Positions 55,131 to 64,000 of a stretch of DNA of 64,000 bases are shown one piece after another. The translations under genes and the position numbers were made by a program. The notes below the pieces were generated by a model. That model was given only the letters and a program-made list of their open reading frames with translations. It searched no databases and was not told the origin of the DNA. Origin of the DNA: Parapristionchus giblindavisi (Eukaryota > Nematoda > Chromadorea > Rhabditida > Diplogasteridae); NCBI GenBank assembly GCA_943737045.1, contig CALSFV010000144.1:58044-122043 (forward strand), read 5' to 3'. Within the stretch, counting starts at the first letter, position 1. Each line of letters opens with the position of its first letter.

Positions 55131-55480
55131 TAGGAAGGGAGCATGGTGAGATCATTCAATCATATATTATATATTATTGATAATATTATTAATTTTCAAT
55201 GAGTTCGCATTACGATTTTAGATTCTGACCTTAGTTTTGTGTAATTATTAGAGTTAGAACGATGTAAAATTTCGGTGTTATTGATAAGTATTGTGATAAT
55301 AGGTATTATGAAGCTACAATACTCACGGCAGGGATTAATAATAATATACTTTATGCAATGGATTCAGCAAATTGCATTTAAAATTGCAAATCGACCTATA
55401 ACCATATCCAATGATTTTTCATTTCAGATTGGCCCCGGTTCAACCGAGAGGGACGCAACGAGATGGGGCGGAGGATGGCG

Positions 55481-55562
55481 GGATACTGTAGAATCAGGGA
55501 CTGAATGAGTACCGCTGGTACAGTAAGGCAAGCTCATTCGGTCGCGCATTCTACAGTAGACC
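55481..55562 (+). ncRNA. Candidate hairpin RNA 1 of 5
   Basis: A stem of about 28 bp: ACTGTAGAAT pairs with ATTCTACAGT, and GACTGAATGAG with CTCATTCGGTC. The loop is TACCGCTGGTACAGTAAGGC. It sits inside exon-like unit 1. The size (82 nt) and the bulged stem resemble a pre-miRNA. Confidence 0.35.
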
Positions 55563-56338
55563 GATGAAGACGCCTCTGATATGGACCGGAGAATGGAGAA
55601 GGAGAGGCCGAAACAGGTGAGAGATAGTCATTTGGTACTTGTCCGATACGTACGTACCGATATCTCAGTGGGTGTATGCGGCGATTATCTATATCCTTAC
55701 TATTATTATATATTATGTTATATCTTTTATTATTATATATCGATAATGGTCTGATATGTAGCAACCGAGATCAGATTGGGTTTCAACCGTAACCAATGAT
55801 TTTCATTGCAGAAGCGCCATTTCCCCCGTGTGGGACCCGAGATGGATCGGAGAATGGACAAGGAGAGGCCAGAGATGAGGTGAGAGATAGTCATTTGGTA
55901 CTTGTGTATCACGTAGTAATCGATGATTCATTGGGTTATAACCGTAACCAATGATTTTTGATTGCAGCTTGAACCCGGTTCCACCGAGAGGGACTACAAA
56001 CGGCGCCATAAGTGGCCAGAAGAGGTGAGATATAGACGTAGGGAACTTACCTGATATGCAGCTACCAATATCTGATTAGGTCTGAACAATACATTTTGTA
56101 GAACTCACATTTTGTGTACGGGTCAGTATATAAATTGGTCGGCTTGCAAATTACGGGTCACTTTACCTCATATTTCGCCAAAAAATACACAAAAATACGA
56201 CGAATGAGCAATAACATAGTTCTTAAATTGTGAGTAGAACAAAAACATATGGTTATAACCGTAACCAATGATTTTTGATTGCAGATTGGCCCCGGTTCCC
56301 CCGAGAGGGACGACACGAGATGGGCGGAGAGTGAGCCC

Positions 56339-56422
56339 CGGTTACTGTAGAAGAAGTTACTGAATGAGTACCACTAGTACAGTTTGGCAAGCTCATTCAG
56401 TCTCGACTTCTGCAGTTAACCG
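56339..56422 (+). ncRNA. Candidate hairpin RNA 2 of 5
   Basis: The stem CGGTTACTGTAGAAG...ACTGAATGAG pairs with CTCATTCAGT...CTTCTGCAGTTAACCG. The loop TACCACTAGTACAGTTTGGC is near-identical to the others. The stem sequence differs from units 1 and 5 at paired positions. Confidence 0.35.
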
Positions 56423-56790
56423 CGGGTGCAGCCTCTCCCTGGGACGCGGCGGAGAAGACGCCAGGAGAGGCCGAACCAGGTGAGATATAGTACATACATT
56501 TTAGTACCCTCACAGCGTGAGGATTGACCCACTATATAAGGGTAATTTTTATCTGAAACATTGCAATGTAAAATAAAAATAACGATTTTCCACTATATTT
56601 CGATATTCGACCCACTATATAAAACAATCTGGTGAGGGCGCCGAAAATGGGTGATATAGTAATTCGGTATTGGTTCTGATAGGTAGCAACCGAGATCAAT
56701 TGGGTTGGAACCGTAACCAATGATTTTCCATTGCAGATGGGACCGGATCCCCGAGAGGAACGACACCGAGATTGGGCGGAGAGGGATCCC

Positions 56791-56874
56791 CGGTTACTGT
56801 AGAAATTGCGAATGAATGAGTACCACTAGTACAGTACGGCAAGCTCATTCACTAGCAATTTCTGCAGTTAACTG
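56791..56874 (+). ncRNA. Candidate hairpin RNA 3 of 5
   Basis: The stem GGTTACTGTAGAAATTGC pairs with GCAATTTCTGCAGTTAACT (one bulge); TGAATGAG/CTCATTCA follows after a small internal loop. The loop is TACCACTAGTACAGTACGGC. Confidence 0.35.
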
Positions 56875-57166
56875 CGGAAGCAGTCCCTCCCCGAGATGGA
56901 TCGGACAATGCCCAAAGATAGGCCAGAACAGGTCAGAGGTAGTCATTTGGTACTTGTCTATAACTTAGCAACCAGGGCTGTGCAACAAGGCATATTTTCG
57001 GCAATGTTCCCCAAAAACATATTTTGATGATTTTTGATCTTTTGTAGACTTGATTCGAGCAATAAACGTTATTGCACACTTGGGTTGAAACCGTAACCAA
57101 TGATTTTTCATTGCAGTTTGGCCCCGGATCCCCCGAGAGGGAAAAGAGATGGGGGAGAGGGATCCC

Positions 57167-57250
57167 CGGTTACTGTAGAAATTGCGAATGAATGAGTACC
57201 ACTACTACAGTACGGCAAGCTCATTCACTAGCAATTTCTGCAGTCAACCG
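57167..57250 (+). ncRNA. Candidate hairpin RNA 4 of 5
   Basis: Near-identical to hairpin 3 (same mature-like arms ATTGCGAATGAATGAG), with a one-base loop change (TACCACTACTACAGTACGGC) and CAACCG closing. Confidence 0.35.
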
Positions 57251-57643
57251 TGGAAGCAACCTCTCCCTTGGACGCGGCTGAGAAGACGCCATGAGAGGCC
57301 CGAAGAGGTGAGATACAGTAGATAAGAATTGGTATAATAGGCAGCAACCGAGATCAGATTGGGTCAGAACCGTAATTCATGATTTTTTATTGCAGATGGG
57401 TCAGTCCCCCCGTGTGGGACCCGAGACGGGGCGGAGAAGGCGTGAGGAAAGGCCAGAAGAGGTAAGAGAATCACTTTCACTATCACAAGCTTTTACATTA
57501 TCATTGCAGTCCGGCAACCACTCCTCCGTTAGTGAGAAGCAAGCCGCGTCGATGAGAAGAATTGCCATTTTATTTGTTTAATTGTTTATTTAATTCGTTT
57601 GTTCATCAGTTTAAACATGTTTTTTGTGTTGATGGCCATTAGA

Positions 57644-57725
57644 GGTTACTGTATGCATTGCGATTGTTGAAGTACCACTTCTACAATATGGCAAGCTTAA
57701 ACAGTCGTAATGCATATGGTGAACC
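57644..57725 (+). ncRNA. Candidate hairpin RNA 5 of 5
   Basis: The stem GGTTACTGTATGCATTGCGA pairs with the TCGTAATGCATATGGTGAACC side, and TTGTTGAAG with CTTAAACAG. The loop is TACCACTTCTACAATATGGC. It lies after the TAA of the last unit, in a possible 3' UTR. The arms are completely different from hairpins 1-4, yet remain paired. Confidence 0.35.
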
Positions 57726-57726
57726 G

Positions 57727-58370
57727 AGGGGCACCCATGATCCTGGGCCCCTATCTCTTATTATCCGCGGGCGAACGCCCACACATTCACGGTCGAACCC
57801 CGGGCGATCGGCGGTCGATCACCCGTTGATTCGTGGGCGCCCGAGAGGGCCCTTCCGGATGCAGGCGAATCAACGGGAAATCACCCGAATTTCGTCCGAC
57901 GATCGCCCATTCAAAAACCGGAGAGTAATAGAGTAGCACAAAAATAATATGATCTAATAAAACGAAACTACAGTATTCTGATGTTTCCTTTAATGGTAAA
58001 AATTACCCGTCATGAAAAAATCTCGTATTAGTTTCTTTCTTTTATCATGTTCCATTGTTCGATTTGCTTATTTTAAATAAAATAAAATAGAATTGAAGTT
58101 GTAAATTTAAAAAAATCTTTTTATATTTAGTGCTCTCCCACAACGACATCCCTACGAATTAGCTGGTTACTGTAAAGACACGTCTCTTTTGAGAAAGCCG
58201 CCAGCGCTTAATTTCAAATATCTATATTGATTTTAATACGTTTCTAATCGTTATTTATGTATCCCCTTTCAAATCGCTGTATGTAATGAGCTATCCCATA
58301 TTCTTTCAAATGATCCTGTATTTGTATTATTTCCTATATTAATCGATTAAAAATTAGTTATATTTAAGAT
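57727..58370. other. Right end of giant element and upstream of KDEL receptor
   Basis: 57727-57926 is the GC-rich subterminal region of the giant element (GGGCGAT and CCGCGGGCG words). From 57927 the DNA becomes AT-rich and shows no gene up to the KDEL receptor start. I looked for an exon coding TGASxGIG on the minus strand (the missing DHRS1 start) and found none. Confidence 0.5.
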
Positions 58371-59754
58371 ATGAACGTCTTCCGCCTTCTGGGAGATCTC
58401 TCCCATCTGGCTGCTATCCTTATTCTACTATGGAAGATGTGGAGATCTCGTTCAGTATCTGGAATCTCTGCTCGCTCTCAGGTGTGTTGTTTGGCTTTAA
58501 TGATCAATGCAATGGTTGATATATCTATGTTTTAGATTCTGTACATGATCGTGTTCTCAACTCGTTACTTGGATCTTTTCACGACTTACATCTCTGCCTA
58601 CAACAGTCTAATGAAGGTTTGATTCCGTTGTTGTTGAATAAGATGCAGTCTAAACTCTAGTGACCTTGTCCTGTTTTTCCTATTGATCTCTTTTATTCTC
58701 GAAGTAATACCGAATAGCTTGTATTTAACCTTGAAAAGTATAGTAAATAAATAAATGATATAATGGTATATTTACAGATGTTCTTCCTCGGAGCAACTGC
58801 ATTCACATTGTATCTTATGTTCGTCCAGTTCCGTAGTACTTATGAGAAGGAATCAGACTCATTCAGAATTGAGGTTAATCCACACCAATCTGAACCAAAT
58901 GATTGAATGGAGATCATTTTCAGTTCCTTCTTATCCCTACTGCTTGTCTTGCTCTCATTCTCAATCACAACTTTGAGATCCTTGAAATACTCTGGACATT
59001 CAGGTTTGCTCTTAATCATAGGTCGAAAAGTATGTTACAAAGTACCAAGCCTTTTGTGACCGTATTTTTTAGTCTATATTTGCAAAAAAATCGAAAACCT
59101 GACAGGATTTTGAAAACGGATAACCTAGCTATTCGTCCTATACTCTTAATCTTATTGTTTATTCTATCAATATATATTTCTCTTATATCTGACTTTATTA
59201 CGTTATCCTAAAACCGTCGACGTTGATTATGAATGGATTCGGACATCTGTATGATAGTCATAAATGTATTCGCAATACTTTTAGTATATATCTGGAGGCC
59301 GTAGCCATCTTCCCTCAACTCTTTATGCTTCAAAAGACTGGATCAGCTGAGACAATTACTGCTCATTATCTATTTGCACTTGGATCTTATCGTGCTCTCT
59401 ATATTGCCAATTGGATTCTCAGGTAATCAAAACTTTTCCATTTATGTTATAATATTAATATTTATCTCATCTTTTGTAATGAGGAAAAATATGTGCAGCT
59501 TCGATAGTGGGTAACTAGCAAGGTTTGAGAAAGCTGTGAAATTGCACAGTTATATGTTTGACATGGTGTTCCATATTCATTTATTGTTTTGATATAAGGA
59601 GTAATAGTTGTCTTTCAGATACTACCAAGAAGACTTCTTCGATCCCATCGCTACACTAGCTGGTATCATTCAAACTATTCTCTATGCTGACTTCTTCTAT
59701 GTATACTTCACTCGTGTTGTTGCCCATAGCAAAACAATGGAACTTCCCATCTAA
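58371..59754 (+). CDS. KDELR: ER lumen protein-retaining (KDEL) receptor
   Basis: A seven-helix Golgi receptor that binds C-terminal KDEL-type signals and returns ER residents. Six exons (58371-58481, 58536-58616, 58778-58873, 58924-59003, 59285-59422, 59619-59754) join in phase to about 213 codons, the usual length. Signature segments: [60 protein letters not shown]; the [20 protein letters not shown] segment across an intron; [40 protein letters not shown]; and [20 protein letters not shown] at the end. It is close to the animal KDELR1/2 pattern. The intron at 59004-59284 contains a copy of the ATGTTACAAAGTAC repeat. It is complete and looks functional. Confidence 0.95.
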
Positions 59755-60340
59755 GTATCCTCTTGATTATCTATTATATTCCTTTTGATTACCCATTCTA
59801 AGTAAAGAGTAGATGTACCGTATTCTTCCACTAATCTGCTCATTCGACACATAAAATACTAGCAAATGTATGAAATGAATGATTGATTGAATAGAAAGAT
59901 AAGAAAGAGAATGATAACTAATAGGTTGATATAGCTGCTATGAATGTATTATATAGTGTCGATATGAGAGTTGCATGGCCATGGCTTACTACTGTTGTTA
60001 TTCCTACTCTATTCCCTCCTCTTTAACCATTTACAATTCATTGGGTCTATATATCTGATGTAAACGTTGTATACATCAAACTGCTTTAAACCTCATTCTC
60101 CTTATATATTGATAACCCTTCTCTCATTTCTTGTTCATTCATCATTCATTGTGATATGACAATGCTTTCTGGTTCCCCTTTGTATAGAATATACAAACAA
60201 AGTTTATTAGAATATATTCATAGAGAGAAAGAAAGAATTGATTCTTTTATTTATCTTTCATAATCATTTAATCAAAGCACTTTTGTGTGTAGAGTAATAG
60301 TCGCCATACATGCATCATAATATGTGTTATATATCTTATC
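59755..60340. other. Intergenic DNA between convergent genes
   Basis: It holds the 3' UTRs of the KDEL receptor and the oxysterol-binding-protein relative. AT-rich; no RNA gene or repeat was recognised. Confidence 0.45.
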
Positions 60341-62228
60341 TTATTTATGTGTCTTACTCTTTTTGTATAAATGTTCAACATAATACCATTGTGATAATGT
60401 ATTATACACGATAGAAATAGTATTGTGTATTATGGGTGAATAGTATATGTTACTTGTCTCTCTAGCTGTCTTCATTACATATCCTGATGGATCTCTAAAG
60501 ATATCTTCACAATCATCATATTCTCTATTCCAATACATTCCATTATATGACCATCCATTCTTATTCCTAGTGAACCATCTATAATACAATATCGATCAAT
60601 CAATACATATACAGTATACTCACTTAGGAGTAGTTCTTCTTCCTCCTTCTTTTCTTCTTATTCTTTGCATTTGCTCAATGTATTCCTTGCATTCACCAGC
60701 ACTATCTAAGATATTGATTGATTCATTTATTGATCGATTGAATGAAAGTAACCAAGCAGTCCATATTCCATTTTAATCATATCTGGTCTCATTCTAGAAT
60801 CAGTCGGAGGTAATAGATTCTTGAGTGAATGAGGTATTGTATTCAATGACATTGTCAGATATGTGAAATGATATTGCTTAATGTAAACATATTATAGAAA
60901 TATAATAAATGGATAAATACCATCTCATACTTCTCAGGTAACTTGTTAGCGATCCAAAGAATATTTGATTGACCAAAGATTGGTCCACGTTCTGGCTACA
61001 ATTCAAAGATCAAAGATCAAGCTAATCAAAAGATGAAAGATTAACCTTGTCGTATACAGAGCTAATGAATGATTTCACCCATTGTGAATAGTTTTCTTTC
61101 AATAATCGAGGAGCACAAGATGCAACATACAATGACCAATTACCGTATATTGCCCGGACTGGTGTCTTACTGTAATGATATATTGAAATGTGTCATATAC
61201 TATGTCAAACCCATGATTAATATATCCATCAAGATGAAGATCATTAGTCTTTTGTCTATTCCATCCTCCATTTGAATCAAAGTTAATTCTTCCTTCATGA
61301 TTTGTTGATGAACAACGAACTATCATATTACCACTCTTCAATTCAATATTACAGTAATCAATATGAAAGGGTTACGGTACAATAATTACTTACTAGATTC
61401 ATATATGGTTTACCAATCATTACATTCCATATAGTACAAGTAGGAGTCTGCCATGTATAAGTCTCTATCTTCGGACTTTAATACATGTATTGAATATCAT
61501 CAATCAATAACATACAGTACCCATTGAGTATAAGACAAACAGAAGAGTTTGGAGTGCAAATTAATCGATTCATCCAGAATGAAACCTAATTGATCAATAT
61601 CAATCAATAACAAGGGTATACGGTACCTTCGGAGATACTGTAGCCGATAAAGTAAATCCCAGGTCCTTCCATATATAGATTAGATACAGGAGGATGATTA
61701 CTAACTTGTTCAGCAATGAAACGACATTCATCCCTTAATCAGGGTGTTCGTAATTCAATCGATAATATTACGATACTTTTGATATTCAAATGTCTCGAGA
61801 AGAAGAGGATTGAATGGTTTAGTCAGACGATTACGATTTGTTGAGATACCAGAGATAGCATATGCGATTATTAACTGAACAGAGATCAAAGATCAAAGAT
61901 CAATTAAGATCAAAGATCACCTCCATTCTTTCAACTGGTGATTCTTTAGTCGTCGCTTTCCAGAATTAGATCAACATATCCCTATATGATTCATTGATCG
62001 GTTATAATCAATCAATAATATCTACCATATATGTCTCAGCTAATCGTTGTAGGAGAGTAACAGGTTCATTTATATTAACTGGTACTTTGAATCGGGAGAA
62101 ATCCTGAAACAAAATATATGATATACGATATCAACTATGGATTATCGATTAACCCTTCCAAGATTTGGTTTAATGATCTCCCATAGACTAAATCCTTCAC
62201 GTGGAGGTACTTCGTTGGGTAATCTCAT
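60341..62228 (-). CDS. OSBPL2: Oxysterol-binding protein-related (ORP1/2 type)
   Basis: A lipid-exchange protein of the ORP family. Exons, read right to left: MRLPNEVPPREGFSLWEIIK (62228); NEPVTLLQRLAETYM; ERMELIIAYAISGISTN; RLTKPFNPLLLETFEYQ; and then the signature EQVSNHPPVSNLYMEG. Next come SEGFILDESINLHSKLFCLS; TYTWQTPTCTIWNVMIGKPY; the IVRCSSTNHEGRINFDSNGG block; KTPVRAIYGNWSLYVAS...; QWVKSFISSVYDK; and a tail WFTRNKNGWSYNGMYWNREY-DDCEDIF as in ORP1/2. The usual signature EQVSHHPP has Asn for the first His. The PH/ankyrin N-terminus of long ORPs is absent, as in short ORPs. The start Met follows CAG-A directly. Closest to OSBPL1A/OSBPL2; the symbol is approximate. Confidence 0.8.
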
Positions 62229-63432
62229 TCTGTTTAAAAGCGAGAAATTAATCAAACGATATTTATTTAATATATTAATCACTAACCTTTGTCCTGATGT
62301 GATTACTGTAGGTCTATTCATTCTGTTAGTATTATCTCACTTCGAATTGACTTCATTCTTACTGAAAAAAATAGTTTACTAAAGGAAGGATGGGAGATGT
62401 AATTATTAACTGACCGAACGGAGAAGAAGATTAAGATAAAAGTGAAACAGAAACTTTCACTTTTTATTATCTTTTTAATAATGTTTTATTCAAATGACTA
62501 ACGTAATTTAAAAGAGAAGTGGATGAAAAAATATGAAGAGTTGATTCATCTGATTGAATAGTATTCAATTTGTATGTACTGGATACAAGACGAATGAATG
62601 AAAGAGAAAGGATTGTGAAATTGTAGATATAGGAACATCTGAAAAGTTTGAAGCATTCAAAAATGAACTCATATAGTTTTTATTAAAAAGTAGTGACAAA
62701 AAATAGTACGATTCAATTGACAATTCTGTAGATGTTTCCTTCTTTTTTTTCCCAATCTTCGCTGGTTTTTTTGCTCCATTTTTCTGTTAAAACTAATTTT
62801 ATAGTAATTTGAACAAAATTACAATTTTGAGTAAGTTCAATTAAGATAAACATAATATATGTTGACACAATAGGGAGATGATCAAATAGATAAGTAATAT
62901 CAATAATATAAGAGTGTCTTCACTGCTTCCATACTCCATAATCATATTCTCATTCATACACACTATTTGATTATTCTATTGATGTGAATTGACTGATATG
63001 AAGACTTCTATTGTATGAACATATTCATGTATTGTATATTGAACTTTGACATTGAAACATTAAATACATCATAAGATATTCTAATATTCATGTGATATGT
63101 AATAAGAGACTAGAATACTTAATATGAGTTGATATTGAAAACTACAATGGGTATGATGGAATGAAGAATGAATTGATAAGAGAATAGAATGAGAAGTGAA
63201 AGGATTCATATTTGTAGATAGATAGATAGTATCATGTATTCTCTTTCTTAATTCACTCTACTCTATTATAATCCCTTCAATGTTCTCATTTTTATCGTCT
63301 ATTATGAACTTTTGTGTGTCCTTTTATCTAATTATTATTGGTTCGGAATATATATTCTTTATCTAATCGATAAAATCAATATTGACCATTGATGATAAAG
63401 ATTGTTGATTGAAGGTATAAACCTGAATCATA
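62229..63432. other. Intergenic AT-rich DNA between divergent genes
   Basis: Upstream of both the ORP gene (minus) and the CD36-family gene (plus). The flanking poly-T/A runs and short direct repeats do not resemble a known element. No ORF or RNA gene was credited. Confidence 0.45.
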
Positions 63433-63822
63433 ATGAATTGTTGTCTATTATGGGGAGGTATCATCTCTTTTATCATTGGAGCACTTCTTCTATCAGGAGG
63501 ATTAGTTGTTCAATTACTTGTATTCCCTAATACAATGACTGATACAATCAATGATGTTTGTATTCATTACATTATATATTCAATATTCTTATCATTATAG
63601 ATGAAGTTATTGGAGTAAATGGTGATGGAACACTAAATGATTTTGCTGCTGCTTGGGCTAATCCAACTTATATCTCCAATACTGAATTCTATGTCAGTTG
63701 ATCTTTGATCTTTGATCTTTGATCTATTCTATCATTTCAGATATATGATTATGCAAATGTAGGAGGTATCATGAATAGAGGAACATATCCGGATATGGAT
63801 GAAAGAGGTCCATATACATACA
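63433..63822 (+). CDS. CD36/SR-B family receptor, 5' part
   Basis: Class B scavenger receptors have two membrane segments and a large ectodomain. The first exon has MNCCLLWGGIISFIIGALLL and a second hydrophobic run (the N-terminal anchor). The join to EVIGVNGDGTLNDFAAAW is in frame if the donor is GTATTC (63560). A third exon begins IYDYANVGGIMNRGTYPDM and ends in ERGPYTYK, a motif typical of the family (human QRGPYTYRV). The gene continues past the window, so the C-terminus is not seen. Confidence 0.8.
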
Positions 63823-64000
63823 AGTAAGTTATCTATTCAATATAGATTAGATCACTTGTCATTTTATGTGTTATCTCTATCACATACCTAACTGAATAGT
63901 CTATAAAGTGATACATATCAATAATTCCTTGTAAAGAGAAAGATAACAATGTATTTGTCACTAGTGATTCCAACAAATGATTATATCACTATTCGTTTAT

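Larger units (their letters stand above)
55430..57581 (+). repeat. Tandem array of exon-like units
   Basis: Eight spliceable-looking units, each preceded by AACCGTAACCAATGATTTTT...TTGCAG and followed by GTGAGAGATAG or GTGAGATATAG, lie about 200-450 bp apart. Approximate exon positions: 55430-55616, 55812-55880, 55968-56022, 56285-56479, 56737-56931, 57117-57307, 57395-57461, and a last one, SGNHSSVSEKQAASMRRIAI..., with TAA at 57581. Units 2, 3 and 7 keep open frames: PRVGPEMDRRMDKERPE, EPGSTERDYKRRHKWPEE, PRVGPETGRRRREERPEE. Units 1, 4, 5 and 6 have the same beginning and end, but a hairpin in the middle stops the frame. The array sits in the giant element and may form the 3' part of a gene. 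Confidence 0.6.
40936..57926. mobile_element. Giant EnSpm/CACTA-like transposon (about 17 kb)
   Basis: The left end reads CACTCCCGTTTTTGGATGG and the right end, inverted, ACTCTCCGGTTTTTGAATGG. Both are followed by 150-200 bp rich in GGGTGAT, GGGCGATCG and CCGCGGGCG words, absent elsewhere in the window. The first bases fit the CACT(A/G) ends of EnSpm/CACTA elements, and the Tnp2-like transposase inside supports this. No clear 3-bp target duplication was seen, and the last base at the right differs. Contents in order: transposase gene (41461-49616), small foldback (49697-49919), second gene (50089-52811), RSPRY1-like debris (53858-55130), exon-unit array with hairpins (55430-57725). Alternative: two separate elements with a host stretch (53570-55200) between. 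Confidence 0.65.

Noticed and set aside
55430..57581. Ordinary satellite DNA
   Set aside because: Units vary in length, keep splice signals and, in some, open frames; the hairpins covary. I kept it as a separate finding.

Overview
The window is nuclear DNA of an invertebrate animal. Its genes have many exons and mostly very short introns (about 40-60 nt, GT donors, T-rich TATAG or TTTCAG acceptors). The recognisable host genes are conserved metazoan ones. The DNA is A+T-rich and heavily loaded with palindromic (foldback) transposons. I cannot place the organism more precisely. Nothing bacterial, organellar or CRISPR-like was seen.

Host genes, left to right: a PDZD8-like ER tether (10426-28901, +); an SLC35B4-like nucleotide-sugar transporter (29809-33945, +); GDP-mannose 4,6-dehydratase (35601-38185, +); a DHRS1-like short-chain dehydrogenase lacking its 5' end (39058-40477, -); the KDEL receptor (58371-59754, +); an oxysterol-binding-protein relative of ORP1/2 type (60341-62228, -); and the first exons of a CD36-family receptor (63433-63822, +, running off the edge). 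Several act in the secretory and membrane-contact systems (ER contacts, sugar-nucleotide supply, ER retrieval, sterol/PI4P exchange), but they share no operon-like arrangement.

The left 10 kb is repeat-rich: a fragment of an unidentified protein, a broken LINE, a 1.6-kb foldback, a (TAA)n tract of about 900 bp, and a 2.85-kb near-palindrome that carries a smaller palindrome in both arms. One PDZD8 intron of about 8.4 kb holds a 7.3-kb foldback, which itself contains a 3.3-kb element with 19-bp inverted ends. A second PDZD8 intron and an SLC35B4 intron carry further elements whose ends lie within about 10 nt of the splice acceptor. One of these is a complete but catalytically dead mariner.

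The most unusual region is 40936-57926. I read it as one giant (about 17 kb) DNA transposon. It has similar GC-rich inverted ends beginning (C)ACTC, a multi-exon Tnp2-like (EnSpm/CACTA-related) transposase gene, and a second multi-exon gene of unknown function. It also has scrambled pieces of an RSPRY1-like host gene, and a tandem array of exon-like units. Pre-miRNA-like hairpins sit in that array; their stems differ in sequence but stay paired, while their loops are conserved. The element lies exactly where the DHRS1 gene loses its N-terminal exons. All calls are from reading the sequence; no database search was run.
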